A DNA stretch of 64,000 nt. It comes from Nocardia arthritidis NBRC 100137. Its GTDB lineage: Bacteria; Actinomycetota; Actinomycetes; Mycobacteriales; Mycobacteriaceae. The notes under the pieces were generated by a model. That model made no database searches, had not been told where the DNA came from, and saw only the letters and a program-made list of their open reading frames with translations. Numbering within the stretch: position 1 is the stretch's first letter; every line of letters begins with the position of its first letter. The stretch spans positions 124,001 to 188,000 of the forward strand of contig NZ_BDBB01000008.1 of the NCBI RefSeq assembly GCF_001612765.1, given 5' to 3'. Positions 36,207 to 45,315 of the stretch are shown piece by piece. Position numbers and translations under genes: made by a program.

Positions 36207-36485
36207 TCAGTGGTGCGGCGGGTGGGTGGTGGCTTTGAACAGCACGCGATCCAAGGATTCTCGTAGCGCTTCCATGTCTTGGGGTGCGCCGATCTCGGGG
36301 AGTTCCTCGACCACCGCGGCCGCGATGTCGCGGAGTTTGACGTTGGTGTCCTGGGAGGCGGCTCGCAGGATCGCGAAAGCGTGGTCGGCGTCGACGCTGT
36401 AGACCAGCATCACCGCACCCTTCGCCTGCTCGATCACCTGTCGCGCGGCGGCGACCGCTGCCTCATCGACACCGTTAGGCGGCAT
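36207..36485 (-). CDS. Stand-alone ANTAR-domain protein
   Basis: A 92-residue protein that is essentially one ANTAR domain: AARQVIEQAKGAVMLVYSVD, then HAFAILRAASQDTNVKLRDI and AAAVVEELP. ANTAR domains bind paired hexanucleotide-loop RNA hairpins and prevent termination. Most actinobacterial members carry a GAF sensor; this one has none, so it may need a partner such as an STAS or sensor protein. ATG at 36485 has GGGAG upstream; an ATG at 36503 is an alternative. Confidence 0.78.
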   Translation of the reverse strand: MPPNGVDEAAVAAARQVIEQAKGAVMLVYSVDADHAFAILRAASQDTNVKLRDIAAAVVEELPEIGAPQDMEALRESLDRVLFKATTHPPHH

Positions 36486-36820
36486 GTTTCCCACTCCCGG
36501 CATCTACCCCGTCTTCCGGCATCGAAACGGTCTCGGGGCGTCGGTGGAGCGGGGCAGCGCACGATGCTGCGGCAGCGGTGGCACCCTGATCGCGTTCTCG
36601 CACCCCGCTGCACACCGCAGAGGCGGTCCTCGAGCCCCGGCTCGTGTAGAACCCCGCAGTGTCCACCAACGCGCCGCTGACTCACAGCGCCCTCAGGTGA
36701 GGGCGGGCGGGACATCGCGCCAGGCCCGTGCGCCACGGTGACGGCAAACCGCGCGGCCGCCACCGTGGTGGTGCTACTTCCGGACCGTTGTCCCGCTGCG
36801 CGACTGGATGATCGCCGCCT
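36486..36820. other. Intergenic stretch
   Basis: About 335 bp between two minus-strand genes with no coding bias and no obvious signal. Confidence 0.4.
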
Positions 36821-37822
36821 TCAGTGCGCGCCGAGCGTATCGAGGATCATCGGACGCGCAGTCGCGAGCGCCTGCTGCCAATAGGGCCACGTATGTGTTC
36901 CGTCGATGATGTCGATGCGGGCGTCGATGCCGAGTTCGGCGATCCGATCACGGAACATCTGGGCGGAAGTGATCGTCATCGTCTCGAGCCCCATCGCGTT
37001 GACGGTGTTCCCGAGTCCGAACGGCACATCGAGCGGGCCGGGCAGGCCATTGCCGCTCGAGACGTAGATCGGCAGTCCGCGCAGCAATTCCGCCTGCTCG
37101 GTGGCATCGTTGCGGCTCCAGGCGGGATCCCCGGCCGGGCCCCACATGTCGTCGACGTTGAAGTTGCCCTCGTCCCACATGGCGGCGCGCATCGCTTCGT
37201 TCCAGAGCGGGAACGTCGGGTGCAGGAATCCGGAGAAGGATCCGGCGAACTTGAACTGATTGCGGTGGAAGGCGGCCAGCGTCAGGGCGGCGTTGCCGCC
37301 CATGGACGCCCCGACGATGGCGTTGTTGGTGCGCGATACTCCGTACCCCGCCAGATAGGCGGGCAATTCCTTGGTGAGGAAGGTTTCCCATTTGTACGTC
37401 GTCGCTTGACCGTTGGTGCTACTGGATCGGTACCAGTCGGTGTAGAAGCTCGAGTGGCCACCGACCGGGAACACCACTGTGACGTTGTCGTCCGCGAACT
37501 GGCGCAGGGCGTCGGTATCGGTCGTCCACTGACTGTGGTCGGCCGGGGCACGTAAGCCGTCGAGGACATAGAGCGCCGCGCTCCCGCCGCGGGCCGCCCA
37601 TTGGACCTGGACTTTGATCGGCCCCATGCTGGATGGCACGGATAGCTCCGTGTATCCGCCTACCGGTGCGCGCGCTATCGGTGCATGGATCGGCGCGGCC
37701 GTTGCCACGGTCGCCCCGATCGACGACATGAGCACGGCTGTCGCCATGACAGCGCCGGTTTTTCTCAGCCGACCACGAACAACCCGCTGCTTCCCAGATC
37801 GCGCTGCCGAGCCCACCCGCAT
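36821..37822 (-). CDS. Secreted mycolyltransferase (antigen 85-like)
   Basis: A 333-residue exported esterase-fold enzyme. After a basic start the signal core reads AVMATAVLMSSIGATVATAA. The mature part has the family's PSSMGPIKVQVQW, YVLDGLRA, nucleophile GASMGGNAAL and the histidine of DGTHTWPYWQ. Antigen 85 proteins transfer mycolic acids between trehalose esters and to arabinogalactan, in the cell wall. ATG at 37822 is chosen; the frame extends upstream without hydrophobic sequence. A second, more diverged member lies at 53698-54759. Their presence places the host among mycolic-acid bacteria. Confidence 0.9.
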   Translation of the reverse strand: MRVGSAARSGKQRVVRGRLRKTGAVMATAVLMSSIGATVATAAPIHAPIARAPVGGYTELSVPSSMGPIKVQVQWAARGGSAALYVLDGLRAPADHSQWTTDTDALRQFADDNVTVVFPVGGHSSFYTDWYRSSSTNGQATTYKWETFLTKELPAYLAGYGVSRTNNAIVGASMGGNAALTLAAFHRNQFKFAGSFSGFLHPTFPLWNEAMRAAMWDEGNFNVDDMWGPAGDPAWSRNDATEQAELLRGLPIYVSSGNGLPGPLDVPFGLGNTVNAMGLETMTITSAQMFRDRIAELGIDARIDIIDGTHTWPYWQQALATARPMILDTLGAH

Positions 37823-38433
37823 CCCTCCTACCTCTCCGGGTTCGATGACCGAAGAATTCCGATTCGTTCGTCGTCGAGAGCATTCGTTCCCTCCGCGTTT
37901 GCGGCCCACCGTGCCCGGATCGGGAAGATCATCGTAGGTCGCGCCACAGCGGCTCCGGAGAGCCGAACTTGTCAGGTCTGGGAAAACCGGTCCTGACGAC
38001 TTGTGCGAGTGACGGGGGCGGCCTGCCGGCTCCGGGCCGCTGCCGACCAGGTCGAGGGATGCGGATCACCGGCTGGAAACCATCGCTGAACGTGCATTTG
38101 CCAGATGGTAGCCGGAATGTCCGCTTCGTGGCCCGGCCTGCGGCACCGATCGGGTATGCGGCGGGTCACCGGCTGATCTCGGTCGAGTCGCCTCCTCCAC
38201 CGGCCCGGCCGTCACCCCGCCCCAGCACTCACAACCGCCTCCCCGGACCTGATGTTTCGATCACCGAGCCGCCACGCCGCGAGCCGCCACTGAGCCCCAC
38301 CAACGTCTACGAATTCGCATGGCGAGCATCACCGCACGGCCTCGACGTCCCCTTCGATGGGTTCGCAGATGACGACATCACGAGTGTGGGCGGAACCTCT
38401 CTCTGAACCCGGCCGACGGGTGGGGGTCCGTGT
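37823..38433. other. Intergenic stretch
   Basis: About 610 bp. The part near 37823 should hold the mycolyltransferase promoter. Open frames on the + strand (for example 37969-38406) are rich in Pro, Arg and Ser and look like chance frames. Confidence 0.4.
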
Positions 38434-39594
38434 TCATGCGCGCGCGTCACGCAGCAGGTTGCCACCGATGATGAGCTTCTGGATCTCGCTGGTGCCTTCG
38501 TAGAGGCGCAGCAGCCGGACGTCGCGGTAGATGCGTTCGACGGGGACTTCCCGCATGTACCCGGTGCCGCCGTGGACCTGCACCGCGAGATCGGCGACCT
38601 TGCCCGCCATCTCGGTGCAGAACAATTTCGCGGCCGACGGGGCCAGACGGCGGTCCGCACCGGAGACGTACTTGGCGGCGGCGTCCCTGACCAGCGCGCG
38701 GCCCGCCGACACGCCCGTGTACTGCTCGGCGAGCATCGCCTGCACCAGCTGATGGTCTCCGATCGGGACGCCGCCCTGGGTGTTGGCGGCAGCGTAGGCG
38801 ACCGATTCGTCGAGTGCGCGCTGCGCCTGGCCTACGGCAAGCGCCGCGATGTGCACGCGGCCGCGCACGAGCGACACCATCGCCGCCTTGTAGCCGACCT
38901 CCTCGGCGCCGCCGACGAGCGCCGAATTCGGCACCCGCACACCGTCGAAGTGGACGTCGGCGGTCCACGCGCCCTCCTGGCCCATTTTCGCGTCCTTGGG
39001 GCCGACGGTGACCCCCTGCGTGTCGGCGGGCACGAGGAACACGGCGATGCCGGGGTGACCCTTGGTCGCCTCACGGGTACGGGCGAAGGTGACGAACAGG
39101 TTCGCGAGCGGGGCATTGGTGATGAACCGCTTCTGGCCGTCGATCACCCAGTCGTGGCCGTCCCGGCGCGCGTGAGTGCGCAGGCCCGCCGGGTTGGAGC
39201 CCGCGCCGGGCTCGGTGAGGGCGAACGAGGCCACCACCTCGCCGGAGGCGATCCGCTCGAGCCACTCCTTCTTCTGCGCGTCCGTGCCGTAGTTGACCAG
39301 CACCTGACCGGCGATGCCGTTGTTGGTGCCGAACATCGACCGCAAGGCCAGCGTGGTGTAGCCGAACTCCATCGCCAGCTCGACGTCCTGGCTCAGGTTC
39401 AGGCCGAGGCCGCCCCATTCGGCGGGGATCGCGTATCCGTACAAGCCCATCCGCGCGGCCGCGTCGCGGATGTCGTCGGGCATCCGGTCGGCCGCCATGA
39501 TCTCGGTTTCCCGGGGCACGACCACGGTGCGGACGAACCGTTTGACCTGGGCGAGGATGTCTGCGAAGTCCTCGTCGTCGACTGTGTTGCTCAT
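38434..39594 (-). CDS. Acyl-CoA dehydrogenase
   Basis: A 386-residue FAD enzyme of standard length. Family motifs include ASFALTEPGAGSNPAGLRT, the FAD region, VQVHGGTGYMREVPVER, and the catalytic glutamate in LYEGTSEIQKLIIGG. It oxidises acyl-CoA to 2-enoyl-CoA in fatty acid or branched-chain degradation; chain specificity is not readable. ATG at 39594 (MSNTVDDEDF) fits the usual start. It stands alone; a fragment of an SDR gene lies just upstream on the other strand. Confidence 0.93.
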   Translation of the reverse strand: MSNTVDDEDFADILAQVKRFVRTVVVPRETEIMAADRMPDDIRDAAARMGLYGYAIPAEWGGLGLNLSQDVELAMEFGYTTLALRSMFGTNNGIAGQVLVNYGTDAQKKEWLERIASGEVVASFALTEPGAGSNPAGLRTHARRDGHDWVIDGQKRFITNAPLANLFVTFARTREATKGHPGIAVFLVPADTQGVTVGPKDAKMGQEGAWTADVHFDGVRVPNSALVGGAEEVGYKAAMVSLVRGRVHIAALAVGQAQRALDESVAYAAANTQGGVPIGDHQLVQAMLAEQYTGVSAGRALVRDAAAKYVSGADRRLAPSAAKLFCTEMAGKVADLAVQVHGGTGYMREVPVERIYRDVRLLRLYEGTSEIQKLIIGGNLLRDARA

Positions 39595-39612
39595 GCAACC
39601 GATTCTTCGGCC

Positions 39613-39874
39613 GTACGGCGGCCGCGTCCACTGTGGCGCCTTTGCCGCCGTGCTGGACCGGGAGGCCGCTCTCGACTTCCCGGCTGAGATGCTCATGCGC
39701 GGTACGCCGGCCGGACGTGCGGGCCATCCTGACGCCATCGCCGCCGCGGCCGTTTACCTGGCCTCCGACGACGCGGCCTTCGTGCACGGAATCGTCGTCG
39801 ACGTCGATGGCGGACGCACCACCGTCGCGGTCGGCGCGGGGCGAACTCGCTGTCGCCGGGTGAAAGTGGGCTGA
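39613..39874 (+). pseudogene. SDR C-terminal remnant
   Basis: The + frame reads DFPAEMLMRGTPAGRAGHPD followed by AIAAAAVYLASDDAAFVHGI and VVDVDGG. That is the typical last 60 residues of a classical SDR (P-x-G-R-x-G, then LASD...G...VDGG). No cofactor loop or catalytic Tyr/Lys precedes it; upstream lies the acyl-CoA dehydrogenase start. It is a decayed end of a lost dehydrogenase gene. Confidence 0.65.
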
Positions 39875-39986
39875 GCGCTGGTGACGCGCGGCGGATCCGG
39901 TCACGAAGCGCTGTGCCGCGGGCGTGCGACGCGTCGGCGACACAGTTTCGGGTATGTTCGAAACGGTCGACACGACAGGAGAATTA

Positions 39987-40748
39987 ATGGCTGCGGTGCG
40001 GGGAAGTTCGGTCGACGTTCGGACGCCCGATGGTGTCGCTGACGCGTATGTCGCCTGCCCCGACGATGGCGCCGCCCATCCGGGAGTACTGGTGATTCAG
40101 GACGGGTTCGGACTGCGGCCCAGTCTGCGATCGCTGGCCGATCGTATCGCCGCCCACGGCTACACCGTTCTGATGCCGAACGCCTACTACCGGCACGGGC
40201 GTGCGCCGGTGATCGAGCTGCCGGACTTCATCGACCCGGCGGAGCGTCCGGAGATCTTCCAGCAAGTCTTCCCGATGATCCGCGAGCTGACGCCGGAGCT
40301 CCTGCGCTCCGATACCGGCGCCTACCTCGAGTGGCTGGCGATGTCGCCGCGGGTCGCGGAGGGGAAGGTCGGCCTCACCGGTTACTGCATGGGTGCGCGG
40401 CTGGCGGTGCTGGCCGCCGCTATGTTCCCCGATCGGGTCGCGGCGGTGGCCGGATTCCACGGCGGACCGCTCGTCACCGACGGCCCGGACAGCCCGCACC
40501 TGACCGTCGGAAACATCACGGCGGAGCTGTATTTCGCCCACGCAGGCGAGGATCAGCACATGACGCCGGAACACATCGCCCAGTTCGACAAGGCGCTCGA
40601 TGCCGCCGGCGTCCGCCACCGCACCGAGGTCTACGCGGGGGCCCAGCACGGCTACACTCAGGCCGATACTTCCGCCTACGACGCCGAGGCGGCCGAACGG
40701 CATTACCGCGAACTGCTGGCCCTGTTCGACCGCAATTTGCACCGGTAG
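39987..40748 (+). CDS. Dienelactone hydrolase-family protein
   Basis: A 253-residue alpha/beta hydrolase. The nucleophile is the cysteine in GLTGYCMGARLAVL, as in dienelactone hydrolases. Other family marks are VLVIQDGFGLRPSLRSLADR, the acidic residue in YFAHAGEDQHMTP, and the histidine in AGAQHGYTQ. Relatives open cyclic dienelactones in chloroaromatic breakdown or hydrolyse other esters. ATG at 39987 has AGGAGA 6 nt upstream. Confidence 0.9.
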   Translation: MAAVRGSSVDVRTPDGVADAYVACPDDGAAHPGVLVIQDGFGLRPSLRSLADRIAAHGYTVLMPNAYYRHGRAPVIELPDFIDPAERPEIFQQVFPMIRELTPELLRSDTGAYLEWLAMSPRVAEGKVGLTGYCMGARLAVLAAAMFPDRVAAVAGFHGGPLVTDGPDSPHLTVGNITAELYFAHAGEDQHMTPEHIAQFDKALDAAGVRHRTEVYAGAQHGYTQADTSAYDAEAAERHYRELLALFDRNLHR

Positions 40749-41026
40749 CTCGCTCGGCCGAGCCGGGGTCGTCACGTGCCCGAATCGATCGGTCAGGCGG
40801 CCGGCCCTCACGACGTCTAACCCGTAAAGACCTTCGGACAGAGGGCAGCGCGGTCACGTGCGGTCGCTTCCTCTTACCGCACCACACCAGCGTCGCAACG
40901 GTAAACCTTGCCGCCGGCGTCAAGGCAAGTCCTGGCGCGGTGGAATCGTCGTCGCCGATGCGGACCCGGCCGTAGTGTGAAGCCCGCCGCTCGAACGGCC
41001 TCGGGCCGCGCTCGCCTCGCCGCGTG

Positions 41027-41356
41027 TCATCTGGCGCGGCCGCCTCTCGCGGTCATGCGCAGACCCCAGATCGCCAAGGCCGCCGCAATGCCCAGGTATT
41101 GCAGGTAGGCGGCGATCACCAGCCACGGGCCGTAGTCGTGCAGCCATGCGCGTAACGGCAGCAACGCCACGAGGCCCAGGCAGATCATCAGCGTGCCCAC
41201 CACCAGCGCAGGGATTCTCAGCGGCGCGAGTTGCTCGTCGAAGCCGCGCGGGGACCGCGCCGGGTCCGCAGTGGCACTCCGGCTCGAACGGGCGGCAGGG
41301 GGAACACCGGTACCGGCCTTATCGAACGAGCTGGGCATGGACGCTGGGATAGCCAT
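41027..41356 (-). CDS. Small membrane protein
   Basis: A 109-residue protein. A hydrophilic, Pro/Arg-rich first half is followed by two to three hydrophobic segments (IPALVVGTLMICLGLVALLP and WLVIAAYLQYLGIAAALAIW) and a basic end. ATG at 41356 has GGAG 6 nt upstream. No family is recognised. A palindrome 142 bp upstream may belong to its control region. Confidence 0.6.
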   Translation of the reverse strand: MAIPASMPSSFDKAGTGVPPAARSSRSATADPARSPRGFDEQLAPLRIPALVVGTLMICLGLVALLPLRAWLHDYGPWLVIAAYLQYLGIAAALAIWGLRMTARGGRAR

Positions 41357-41837
41357 AACGTTCTCCGGGCCGACGCTCCGATCGACCGAGGTAGCGATTG
41401 AATGTGCAATAGGACGCGAACCTCGGTCGCCGTTGCCCGGCTAGCGAGGCGTCGGAGGAGGCGGCACTACCGCCGCTCCACGACGTTCATGAGGCTAACT
41501 ATCAGTTACCGATAGTGTGGCGGTAATCCCAGAAGGAGGAAAGGCCGGTTTTCTTCTACGACCAGGAGTGGCCGCGCGTGATCAAAACGTGACCTGGCGT
41601 CGGAATGGGGGCGTGAGCGCGGAGAAGCTATGTCCCTCGCGGAGCGGCCTGCTGCTTGTCCGGCAGTGCTCGGACCCACAAGGGTTACCGGACCGATATC
41701 TGGCGCGGCGGAGGAACTCGCCGGATCGGACGATTTCGGACCGGGCGGGAGCGAACGGCGACGGCCTGAGCTACGCCGCACTCCGATCAGGCTGCCCGGG
41801 TGACGCGGCGACCGCGGGCGTCCCATGTTCCTCTGTG
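41357..41837. other. Intergenic stretch with one palindrome
   Basis: No frame with the local codon bias. The only visible structure is the inverted repeat at 41498-41516. Confidence 0.4.
41498..41516. promoter_or_regulatory. Inverted repeat, operator candidate
   Basis: ACTATC AGTTACC GATAGT has perfect 6-bp arms around 7 bp. Its core ATCGGTA (read on the minus strand) also occurs near 49549 upstream of the frameshifted gene beside the TetR gene at 49732. Which gene it controls is unclear. Confidence 0.35.
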
Positions 41838-42390
41838 TCACATCGAGGCCGTGCGATATGACGCAATCAGCGCGCGGACGGCCGAGTTGATGTCAGCAGG
41901 CAATGGAGTGGAGTTCAGAATGTCCTGCAGTGGTGCCGCCGCTGCCGTGCCGGCCGATGTCCGGTGTGGTTCCTCGAACCTACGGAAGCCCTCGTGCGAG
42001 TTCGCGCGCCTTCCGGCGGTAGATGCCCCCGAGAATCGAATGAGCTTCCGCGTCTTCGCGGTCCAAGGTGACAGCCTGACGGACGGAATCGACTGCGATG
42101 TCGAGCGCCCCGTTTCGGCTTTGCGCGACACCGAGTTCCCGCCAGGCCGGGGCGAATGATGGATCGAGGCGCGTCGCCTCTGTCATGTACCGGATGGCGT
42201 CGTTGTATTCGCTTGCCGCGATAGCCGATTCGCCCAGCAAGAAATACGCCCGGGCATTGGCTGGATTGACTTCGACTGCCGGCCACTCGGTGAGGATTAC
42301 GAGCGCACCGGCGTCCTTGGCCACCAGATACGGGTCGTCCACCACCCGAACGCCGTCGAGGCCGGGGGTGGCCGCCGGGCGTTCCGGCGG
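41838..42390 (-). pseudogene. Chimeric remnant: nucleotide-sugar dehydrogenase tail joined to TPR repeats
   Basis: The frame from about 42390 reads GLDGVRVVDDPYLVAKDAGA then LVILTEWP, which is the C-terminal domain start of a UDP-glucose/GDP-mannose dehydrogenase. It passes at once into TPR sequence (ARAYFLLGESAIAASEYNDA, PSFAPAWRELGVAQSRNGAL, EDAEAHSILGGIYRRKA). An in-frame GTG at 42345 and a stop at 41980 leave 121 residues. Past a probable frameshift the sequence keeps coding-like character to 41838 (HEGFRRFEE, APLQDILNSTPLPADINSAV). Both parents are truncated, which indicates a deletion joining two genes. Confidence 0.6.
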
Positions 42391-42452
42391 CGCAGCTCGC
42401 CGCGCAGTCGGTGCCAGCAGGCGGCCGGTGGGATGAGCGCGCTGGTCACCGT

Positions 42453-42609
42453 CATCCGGTCAGCTCCCCGCCCCGTGGCCGATCGTCCACCACGATGATC
42501 TCTCGCGGCTTCGGACCCGACGCGGCGGCCAGCGACTCGGCAGCAGTCGAAGGCTTTCCCGGCCGGTAGTCGGGATCACGATGCTGTAGTCCACGGTGTG
42601 GCCGTTCAT
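42453..42609 (-). pseudogene. Glycosyltransferase family 2 N-terminal remnant, frameshifted
   Basis: ATG at 42609 overlaps the carbamoyltransferase stop (ATGA). The first frame reads DYSIVIPTTGRESLRLL, the opening of a GT-A glycosyltransferase. After a shift near 42545 the neighbouring frame gives SLAAASGPKPREIIVVDDRP then a stop after RGGELTG. DYSIVIPT...EIIVVDD is the donor-binding start of family 2 enzymes; the remaining 200 or more residues are missing. Confidence 0.7.
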
Positions 42610-44228
42610 GAGCGGCGGACCACGAACGAGCCGAGGGCGAGCAGATCGATCGGGGCGGAACCGAAGCACTCGAGAGCGTCGCGTGGCGAGTCGACCATCG
42701 GCCTGCCCGCGGTGTTCAAGCTCGTGTTGATCACCACGGGCAAACCCGTGCGCTTGTCGAACTCCGACAACATCTTCGCCAAGACCGGGTTGTCCGCGGG
42801 ATCGACGGTTTGCGCCCGGGCGGTGCCGTCCACATGTGTCACGGCGGGGATCCGCTCCCGCCACGCGGGATCGACGTCGTGGACGAAAAGCATGTAAGGG
42901 CTCGGCAACGGCCCGCGCCCAAAGATCTCGGCCGCTCGGTCGGCGAGCACCATCGGTGCGAGCGGCCGGAACTGTTCGCGGCCCTTCACCTCGTTGAGGC
43001 GTTCGAGATTCGCCGACCGGCCGGGATGCGCCAGCAGCGAACGGTGCCCGAGGGCGCGCGGGCCGAATTCGGCCCGGCCCTGGAACCAGGCCACCACGTG
43101 GTCGTCCGCGAGCGCTTGCGCCACTTCGGCCGCGACGTCCTCGGATCTGGTGTATTTGACCTTCGCCGCGCGGAGAATGGCCTCCAGTTCCGGGTCGGTC
43201 CACTCACGGCCGAGGGCGGCCCCCTGCATCGGGGTGGCGCGCTCACCGAACTCGGTCGCCAATTGCAGCGCGGCGCCCAGCGCGGTGCCCGCGTCACCGG
43301 CTGCCGGCTGCACCCAGATCCGTTGGTAGGGGCCCTCGGCGTGCAGCCGGCTGTTGGCCACGCAGTTCAGTGCGATGTCACCGGCCAGCGTGAGGTTCTG
43401 CTGTCCGGTCTGGCGATGCAGCCAGGCGCTCAGCTCCAGCAACACGTCCTCGAGTCGCCGCTGGACACTCGCGGCGAGGTCGGCATGGTCCCGGCCGAGC
43501 CCGCCGCCGGTCACGGCGGGAGCGAATTCCTCCCAGTCCACCGGTTCGGTGTGGAAACCGCCGTCCCGGACGGAATACAGCAGTTCGCGGAATCGGTCGA
43601 GGAACCGGGGCGTGCCGTAGGAGGCGAGAGCCATCACCTTGTATTCGTTGCTCGACCGGGTGAACCCGAGATGTTGGGTGAGGTCCTCGTACATCAGCCC
43701 GAGTGAGTGCGGCAGCCGCTGTGACGCCAACTCGACGAATTTGCCGTCCCGATATTCTCCGGCGAGATAGGAATGGCTTTCGCCGCGGCCGTCGGCCACG
43801 AGGACCGCGGAGTCGCCGAAAGGGGCCGCGAGAGCCGCGGACGCGGCATGGGCCAGATGATGACGCACGAAGCGCACGATCGAGGGATCCAGGCCGGGCA
43901 ACGCGGCGGCGAGGAATGCGGGCGCGCGGAACGCGTAATCCGTCCGAGTCAGTTCGCTGTTCAGATCGAGACCGCCGAGCGAATGATCGACCAGATTCGG
44001 GTCATAGGAATACCCCACCGCGTCGAGCTGATCGGGACGTAATCTCGCTCGCTCCAGGCACCATGCGGCTGCTTGTTCGGGCAGCTCCCACGCGGAGAAC
44101 GGCACCGGTCGCTTGCCGTGTCTGCGCTGGGTGAACCGCTCTTCCTCGGCCGCCGCGACGATTTCTCCGTCCACGATCAGGGCGGCAGCGGGGTCGTGGA
44201 ATACCGTGTTGATTCCGAGAATGCGCAC
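42606..44228 (-). CDS. Carbamoyltransferase (NodU/CmcH family)
   Basis: A 540-residue O-carbamoyltransferase. The N-terminal Kae1-like domain begins RILGINTVFHDPAAALIVDG and has the metal-binding FVRHHLAHAASAALAAPF. The C-terminal YrdC-like domain has WFQGRAEFGPRALGHRSLLA, REQFRPLAPMVL and NTSLNTAGRPMVDSPRDAL. It moves the carbamoyl group of carbamoyl phosphate, through carbamoyl-AMP, to a hydroxyl of a sugar or natural product. GTG at 44228 has AAAGGCGG upstream and starts exactly at the conserved RILGIN. All motifs are intact. The genes downstream are remnants of a glycosyltransferase and a nucleotide-sugar dehydrogenase, so it once served a glycan or glycoside pathway. Confidence 0.9.
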   Translation of the reverse strand: MRILGINTVFHDPAAALIVDGEIVAAAEEERFTQRRHGKRPVPFSAWELPEQAAAWCLERARLRPDQLDAVGYSYDPNLVDHSLGGLDLNSELTRTDYAFRAPAFLAAALPGLDPSIVRFVRHHLAHAASAALAAPFGDSAVLVADGRGESHSYLAGEYRDGKFVELASQRLPHSLGLMYEDLTQHLGFTRSSNEYKVMALASYGTPRFLDRFRELLYSVRDGGFHTEPVDWEEFAPAVTGGGLGRDHADLAASVQRRLEDVLLELSAWLHRQTGQQNLTLAGDIALNCVANSRLHAEGPYQRIWVQPAAGDAGTALGAALQLATEFGERATPMQGAALGREWTDPELEAILRAAKVKYTRSEDVAAEVAQALADDHVVAWFQGRAEFGPRALGHRSLLAHPGRSANLERLNEVKGREQFRPLAPMVLADRAAEIFGRGPLPSPYMLFVHDVDPAWRERIPAVTHVDGTARAQTVDPADNPVLAKMLSEFDKRTGLPVVINTSLNTAGRPMVDSPRDALECFGSAPIDLLALGSFVVRRS

Positions 44229-44331
44229 GGGCCGCCTTTCTATTGGAGACGCGGGACCTGTCGGTCTGCCCGCCGACATACGGGTGGCGCTACCCGCTGA
44301 AGTCACCACTAAACCGATTCATGCGCGTCGG

Positions 44332-45315
44332 CTATCGTTGCAGCGACTTCTCGGCTGACTCGTTCGCGCGCCCGGCGAACCAGTCGATCGTGCGGCGCAG
44401 TCCCTCCGCTCTACCGACCGATGGCGCCCAGCCCAGTGCCCGCCGGGCCAGCGTGATGTCCGTACAGCGCCGCTTCGGATCATCGATCGCGCCGTCGACA
44501 TAGGTCACCACCGACCGGCTGCCGGTTACCGATCGGATCTCCTCGGCGAGGCGGCGCGCACTGCTGGACACCCTCGCGCACATGACCACGCGCCGGGCCG
44601 GTCCGTTCCCGGCGCCACCCCACGGCAATTGCGGAGATGTGACCGGGCGGTTGTATACCCATTGAGCGACGGCGGTGACGGCCGAGCCGAGCGAGGTGAT
44701 GCCCGCGAGCAACGGCCAATGGGTGAGTCCGGCGGTGTCGTAGGAGACCTGCCGGATTCCCGGTGCGATAAGACTGCCGGTGCCGAACGCCCAGCTCGTC
44801 ACCATTCCGATCTGCCCACCGAGGTCGGTGCTGCGGGCGAGCATGGCGCGCAACTCGGGAGCCTTGCTGTTGATGTAGAGCACCGTGAGCAGGACGAGGG
44901 CGGCGGTGGTCACCGTGGAGACCGTCGCCGCGTGCGACAGGGTGTCGGTGCGAAGCCGCAGATTCGCCGCCACCAAGCAGACCGTGAGGACGATCGCGCC
45001 GGCGGAAAGTATCGCCAGGGTGCCACTGATACGCGCCGTGGGCGGTTGCGCGGACGACCAGGTGTTCAGGTACGAGGTGGTCGCGGTGATCCGGCCGAAG
45101 GCATTGGCGCTGGCCTTGCCGTCGGCGCCGGCGGCCCTGAGCCACGGCTGGAACAGCAGGATCAGCGTGACGGCGCTGCCTCCCACGGCGCTCAGATAGC
45201 CCCAGTGGCCGTGAAACGCCGACAGGTCCGCGCGGAAACCGGCGAGTCGTCCCGGCACAGTGCTCGGTACTCGTTCGAGCCGAGTGTCTCTCGCTGACCA
45301 CGGGGTTGGCTGCAC
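44332..45315 (-). CDS. Chimera: four-helix membrane protein fused to the C-terminus of a nucleotide-sugar epimerase/decarboxylase
   Basis: A 327-residue frame from GTG 45315. Residues 1-235 form a membrane protein with four helices (YLSAVGGSAVTLILLFQPWL, GTLAILSAGAIVLTVCLVAA, VTTAALVLLTVLYI, LLAGITSLGSAVTAVAQWVY). From about 250 the sequence is the tail of an extended SDR of the UDP-glucuronate decarboxylase/4,6-dehydratase type: RRLAEEIRSVTGSRSVV, DDPKRRCTDITLARRALGW, EGLRRTIDWF. The Rossmann and catalytic part is missing. Coding looks good across the junction, so a deletion fused two genes in frame. The stop lies 103 bp before the carbamoyltransferase start. Confidence 0.7.
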   Translation of the reverse strand: MQPTPWSARDTRLERVPSTVPGRLAGFRADLSAFHGHWGYLSAVGGSAVTLILLFQPWLRAAGADGKASANAFGRITATTSYLNTWSSAQPPTARISGTLAILSAGAIVLTVCLVAANLRLRTDTLSHAATVSTVTTAALVLLTVLYINSKAPELRAMLARSTDLGGQIGMVTSWAFGTGSLIAPGIRQVSYDTAGLTHWPLLAGITSLGSAVTAVAQWVYNRPVTSPQLPWGGAGNGPARRVVMCARVSSSARRLAEEIRSVTGSRSVVTYVDGAIDDPKRRCTDITLARRALGWAPSVGRAEGLRRTIDWFAGRANESAEKSLQR

